This document shows positions 61,571-64,000 of a stretch of DNA of 64,000 nucleotides, piece after piece. Position 1 is the first letter of the stretch, and every line of letters starts with the position of its first letter. The translations under genes were made by a program, and so were the position numbers. The notes beneath the pieces were generated by a model that saw nothing but the letters and a program-made list of their open reading frames with translations, was not told where the DNA came from and did not search any database. Origin of the DNA: Maribacter forsetii DSM 18668 (lineage in GTDB: Bacteria > Bacteroidota > Bacteroidia > Flavobacteriales > Flavobacteriaceae); the NCBI RefSeq assembly GCF_000744105.1, contig NZ_JQLH01000001.1, forward strand, positions 1,116,001 through 1,180,000. Direction: 5' to 3'.

Positions 61571-61604
61571 TAACATAGTGTCCTATGTTAGGATATTAAC
61601 TTTG
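61571..61604 (+). promoter_or_regulatory. Inverted repeat and promoter of the glucosidase gene
   Basis: TAACATAGTGTCCTATGTTA (61571-61590) is a perfect inverted repeat with 8-base arms. It is followed by TAACTTTG (61597-61604), matching the Bacteroidetes -7 consensus. The ATG at 61670 gives a leader of about 60 nt. The repeat lies just where a regulator would block the promoter. Confidence 0.65.
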
Positions 61605-61669
61605 CCCAAGTTTTAAGATTGCCCAAAGCAGTTGAAATTGAAAAAGACAGTATAATTGAAATAGACTAT

Positions 61670-64000
61670 ATGGCTCATAAAAATGCTGAAGAAGAAAGAT
61701 TAGCCGTTGAGGATAATTATAAAAATTGGAAAAGATGGGGTCCTTATTTGGCTGAACGTCAATGGGGAACGGTAAGGGAAGATTATAGTCCGCAAGGGCA
61801 TGCTTGGAGTTTTGTTGGTCATGACAAAGCACGTAGTAATGCGTATAGATGGGGAGAAGAGGGTATTGGTGGTTTTTGTGATTCTAGAGAAATTTTGTGT
61901 CTGGCTCCTGCATTTTGGAACGGAAAAGATGCAATTTTAAAAGAACGTTTATTCGGACTCACTAATGATGAAGGTAATCATGGCGAAGATGTAAAGGAAC
62001 TTTATTTTCATCAAGTGTCAACACCTACGCACTCTTACGCTAAATATTTATACAAATACCCCCATAAAAAATTTCCATATACAGAACTGGTAAGAAAGAA
62101 TAAGAGTAGAAATCGCGAAGAAGCTGAATTTGAGATTTTAGATACCAAAGCTTTTGCCAATAATACTTATTTTGATTGTTTTATTGAATATGCCAAAGAA
62201 GATGTTGGTGATATTTTAATGAAAGTTACAGTTATAAATAGAGGACCCAGAGCTGCAAATATTCATGTATTACCACATTTGTGGTTTCGTAATTTCTGGA
62301 AACATAACCAAAGGTTTGAAAGGCCAGAGATGAAAGCTATCTCAAATGGTGCTGTGCAGTCTCGTAGTACAAGAAATGGGCGTTACTATTTTTATCATGA
62401 AGAAGGTGAACAACTTTTCTGTGAGAATGAGACCAACAACCAACGTATTTATGGTGTGCCAAATGAAGTGGAATATGTAAAAGATGGTATTAATAACCAT
62501 GTGGTAGAAGGACAACCAACGGTAAACCCAGATAAGAAAGGCTCAAAATTTGCCGTTTGGCATAAGCTTCGTCTAAAATCTGGTGAGGAAAAAACAATCA
62601 AAGTCCGTCTAAGTAAAAAGAAACTTATTGATCCTTGGGGCGATTACGATAATATCTTCGAAAAGAGAATTAGAGAGTGCGAAGAGTTTTATGGTTATAT
62701 TTTGAAGAAAGAGCTGCCTATACAGCAACAAGAGATCGCTAGAAAAGCATTTTCTGGGCTATTGTGGACAAAGCAGTTTTATTACTATGACGTATATAAA
62801 TGGTTATTTGGTGGTCCTGGTGAAGCTAAGCCCCATAGAGCCGATTCTAGAAATGCTAAGTGGGAGCACCTTACCAATAGGCATGTTATTTCAATGCCGG
62901 ATAAATGGGAATACCCTTGGTATGCCGCTTGGGATCTTGCTTTTCATATGGCCTCTTTCGTAGAAATAGATCCCTATTTCGCAAAAGAACAATTGCTCTT
63001 GGTGCTTAAGGAAAGCTATATGCACCCTAATGGACAAATTCCCGCTTACGAATGGAATTTTAGTGATGTAAACCCTCCTGTGCATTCATGGGCGGTGTGG
63101 ACCGTTTATGAAAAAGATAAAAAGCGAAACGGTAAAGGAGATTTTAATTTTTTAGAGAAGGCATATCAAAAGCTATTGGTCAACTTTACATGGTGGGTCA
63201 ACCAAAAGGATAAAAGCGGAACCAACCTCTTTGAAGGCGGTTTCCTAGGCTTGGATAATATTGGCGTATTCGATAGAAACCACATGCCTGAAGGTATTAC
63301 ACGTATGCAGCAGGCAGACGCTACAAGTTGGATGGCAATGTTTACCTTAAACATGCTGCGTATGTCACTAGAGATGGCAACCATTAATCCAAACTATGAG
63401 GATAGTGTGGCTAAGTTCTTTAGACATTTCTTGAACATTGCATGGGCAATGCATCACATTGGTCAAAAAGATATTTCACTTTGGGATGATGAAGATAATT
63501 TCTATTATGATGTGGTAGAAATGTCTAATGGAAATACAGACCGATTAAAAGTAAGGTCATTAGTTGGTATCATACCCATGTTCGCTGTAGAGATCATTCA
63601 TAAAGATTTGTTCGATGAGCTAAAGCATTTTAAAGTTAGGGCTGCCGAGATTGTGCGAACAAGACCAGATTTGGCTTCATTGATTTCTAATATTGAAGAG
63701 TTTAATTCTGATGGAAACTACTTGTTCTCCATTATGCGTGGATTCAGGCTTGAGAAATTATTACATCGCTTGTTAGACGAGAAAGAATTCTTGTCCGATT
63801 ATGGTATTCGCTCACTTTCAAAGTATCATGAAGAACATCCGTATGTTTTTCAACATAACGGGCATCATCACATTTCGTATGAATCTGGGGAAAGTCAATC
63901 TAACATGTTTGGAGGTAACTCTAACTGGCGTGGACCAATTTGGTTGCCTTTAAATTATATGATTGTACAATCGCTTCGTAAATATTATTCATACTACGGT
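61670..64000 (+). CDS. GH63-type glucosidase (mannosyl-oligosaccharide glucosidase-like), partial
   Basis: The first 777 codons from the ATG at 61670 (MAHKNAEEERLAVEDNYKNWKRWGPYLAERQWGTVREDYSP). The opening RWGPYLAERQWGTVREDYS, YRWGEEGIGGFCD and later WEYPWYAAWDLAFHM, PNGQIPAYEWNFSDVNPPVHSWAVW and MFGGNSNWRGPIWLPLN are hallmark blocks of bacterial MGH1/GH63 glucosidases, which hydrolyse alpha-glucosidic bonds. No signal peptide is seen, suggesting a cytoplasmic enzyme. The gene continues past 64000, and its C-terminus (outside the window) carries the rest of the (alpha/alpha)6 barrel. Confidence 0.9.
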   Translation, partial: MAHKNAEEERLAVEDNYKNWKRWGPYLAERQWGTVREDYSPQGHAWSFVGHDKARSNAYRWGEEGIGGFCDSREILCLAPAFWNGKDAILKERLFGLTNDEGNHGEDVKELYFHQVSTPTHSYAKYLYKYPHKKFPYTELVRKNKSRNREEAEFEILDTKAFANNTYFDCFIEYAKEDVGDILMKVTVINRGPRAANIHVLPHLWFRNFWKHNQRFERPEMKAISNGAVQSRSTRNGRYYFYHEEGEQLFCENETNNQRIYGVPNEVEYVKDGINNHVVEGQPTVNPDKKGSKFAVWHKLRLKSGEEKTIKVRLSKKKLIDPWGDYDNIFEKRIRECEEFYGYILKKELPIQQQEIARKAFSGLLWTKQFYYYDVYKWLFGGPGEAKPHRADSRNAKWEHLTNRHVISMPDKWEYPWYAAWDLAFHMASFVEIDPYFAKEQLLLVLKESYMHPNGQIPAYEWNFSDVNPPVHSWAVWTVYEKDKKRNGKGDFNFLEKAYQKLLVNFTWWVNQKDKSGTNLFEGGFLGLDNIGVFDRNHMPEGITRMQQADATSWMAMFTLNMLRMSLEMATINPNYEDSVAKFFRHFLNIAWAMHHIGQKDISLWDDEDNFYYDVVEMSNGNTDRLKVRSLVGIIPMFAVEIIHKDLFDELKHFKVRAAEIVRTRPDLASLISNIEEFNSDGNYLFSIMRGFRLEKLLHRLLDEKEFLSDYGIRSLSKYHEEHPYVFQHNGHHHISYESGESQSNMFGGNSNWRGPIWLPLNYMIVQSLRKYYSYYG

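Larger units (their letters stand above)
61337..61669. other. Intergenic region before the glucosidase
   Basis: About 330 bp, AT-rich, no gene found. It holds an 11-base direct repeat TATGATGTTCA (61426-61436 and 61439-61449), the palindrome GTTAAATTTAAC (61462-61473) and the operator-promoter region at 61571-61604. Confidence 0.7.

Noticed and set aside
1..64000. Prophage, conjugative element or CRISPR-Cas locus
   Set aside because: No integrase, structural phage, relaxase, T4SS or cas-like proteins were recognised anywhere in the window.

Overview
The window is a 64 kb piece of an AT-rich chromosome from a member of the Bacteroidetes, almost certainly a marine Flavobacteriaceae (Maribacter/Zobellia-like; the genus is inference). 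Support comes from promoters with the Bacteroidetes -7 element TAnnTTTG (29455, 50102, 61597), a TonB receptor with an N-terminal carboxypeptidase-regulatory-like domain, a DUF6090 protein typical of flavobacteria, a tmRNA with tag GENNYALAA, and many short lipoproteins and secreted proteins with flavobacterial signal sequences. No prophage, CRISPR array or tRNA gene was recognised. The one mobile element is a small IS200-type transposon at about 59.3-59.8 kb.

Region 1 (1-12.4 kb) starts with the N-terminal part of a TPR sensor kinase that runs off the left edge. It continues as an accessory island of mostly uncharacterised cytoplasmic proteins in two divergent blocks: a tightly coupled minus-strand operon (SUKH protein, 824 aa unknown, DUF1266, 749 aa TPR protein) and a plus-strand series (SUKH protein, 301 aa unknown, 213 aa unknown, beta-propeller-like protein, DUF1963). 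SUKH, DUF1266 and DUF1963 are families seen around polymorphic toxins, but no toxin is visible. The island ends at the 3' end of ssrA (tmRNA, 12557-12953).

Region 2 (13-26.6 kb) holds a lysine-forming-type saccharopine dehydrogenase and a membrane-protein/regulator cluster with a COQ4-like protein, in which two copies of a 17-19 bp inverted repeat look like operators for the encoded winged-helix regulator. Next come a siderophore/iron operon (TonB receptor, DUF4198, DUF3325, DUF3649, PepSY reductase) divergent from an AraC regulator, then outer-membrane phospholipase A and small genes.

Region 3 (26.6-34.6 kb) is mostly housekeeping: kdsA, three tandem envelope-protein paralogs of which the third is a decayed pseudogene, typA/bipA, an SDR enzyme, a lipoprotein and a ROK-type polyphosphate glucokinase.

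Region 4 (34.8-44 kb) has an exported glucan-dikinase-like protein translationally coupled to a penicillin-recognising serine hydrolase, then the glyoxylate shunt (aceB, aceA) divergent from a RamB/ScfR-like regulator across a region with two inverted repeats.

Region 5 (44-54.6 kb) is an oxidant/electrophile-response island. A TetR repressor and the adjacent AhpD-like gene each carry the same operator-like repeat. After a terminator follow an SDR, a GAPDH paralog lacking the second conserved active-site cysteine, EthD, a FrnE-type DsbA, a CPYC peroxiredoxin-like protein, a DoxX-like protein and a type II haloacid dehalogenase-like hydrolase. Lipoproteins, a serine hydrolase, a DUF6090 protein, a second CPYC peroxiredoxin and a DUF4303 protein follow.

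Region 6 (54.9-64 kb) has a CHASE3/PAS hybrid-free histidine kinase, a GNAT acetyltransferase, an APC permease, the IS200 element, a thioredoxin-reductase-like flavoprotein, a VOC protein, and the first 777 codons of a GH63-type glucosidase preceded by a likely operator and promoter.
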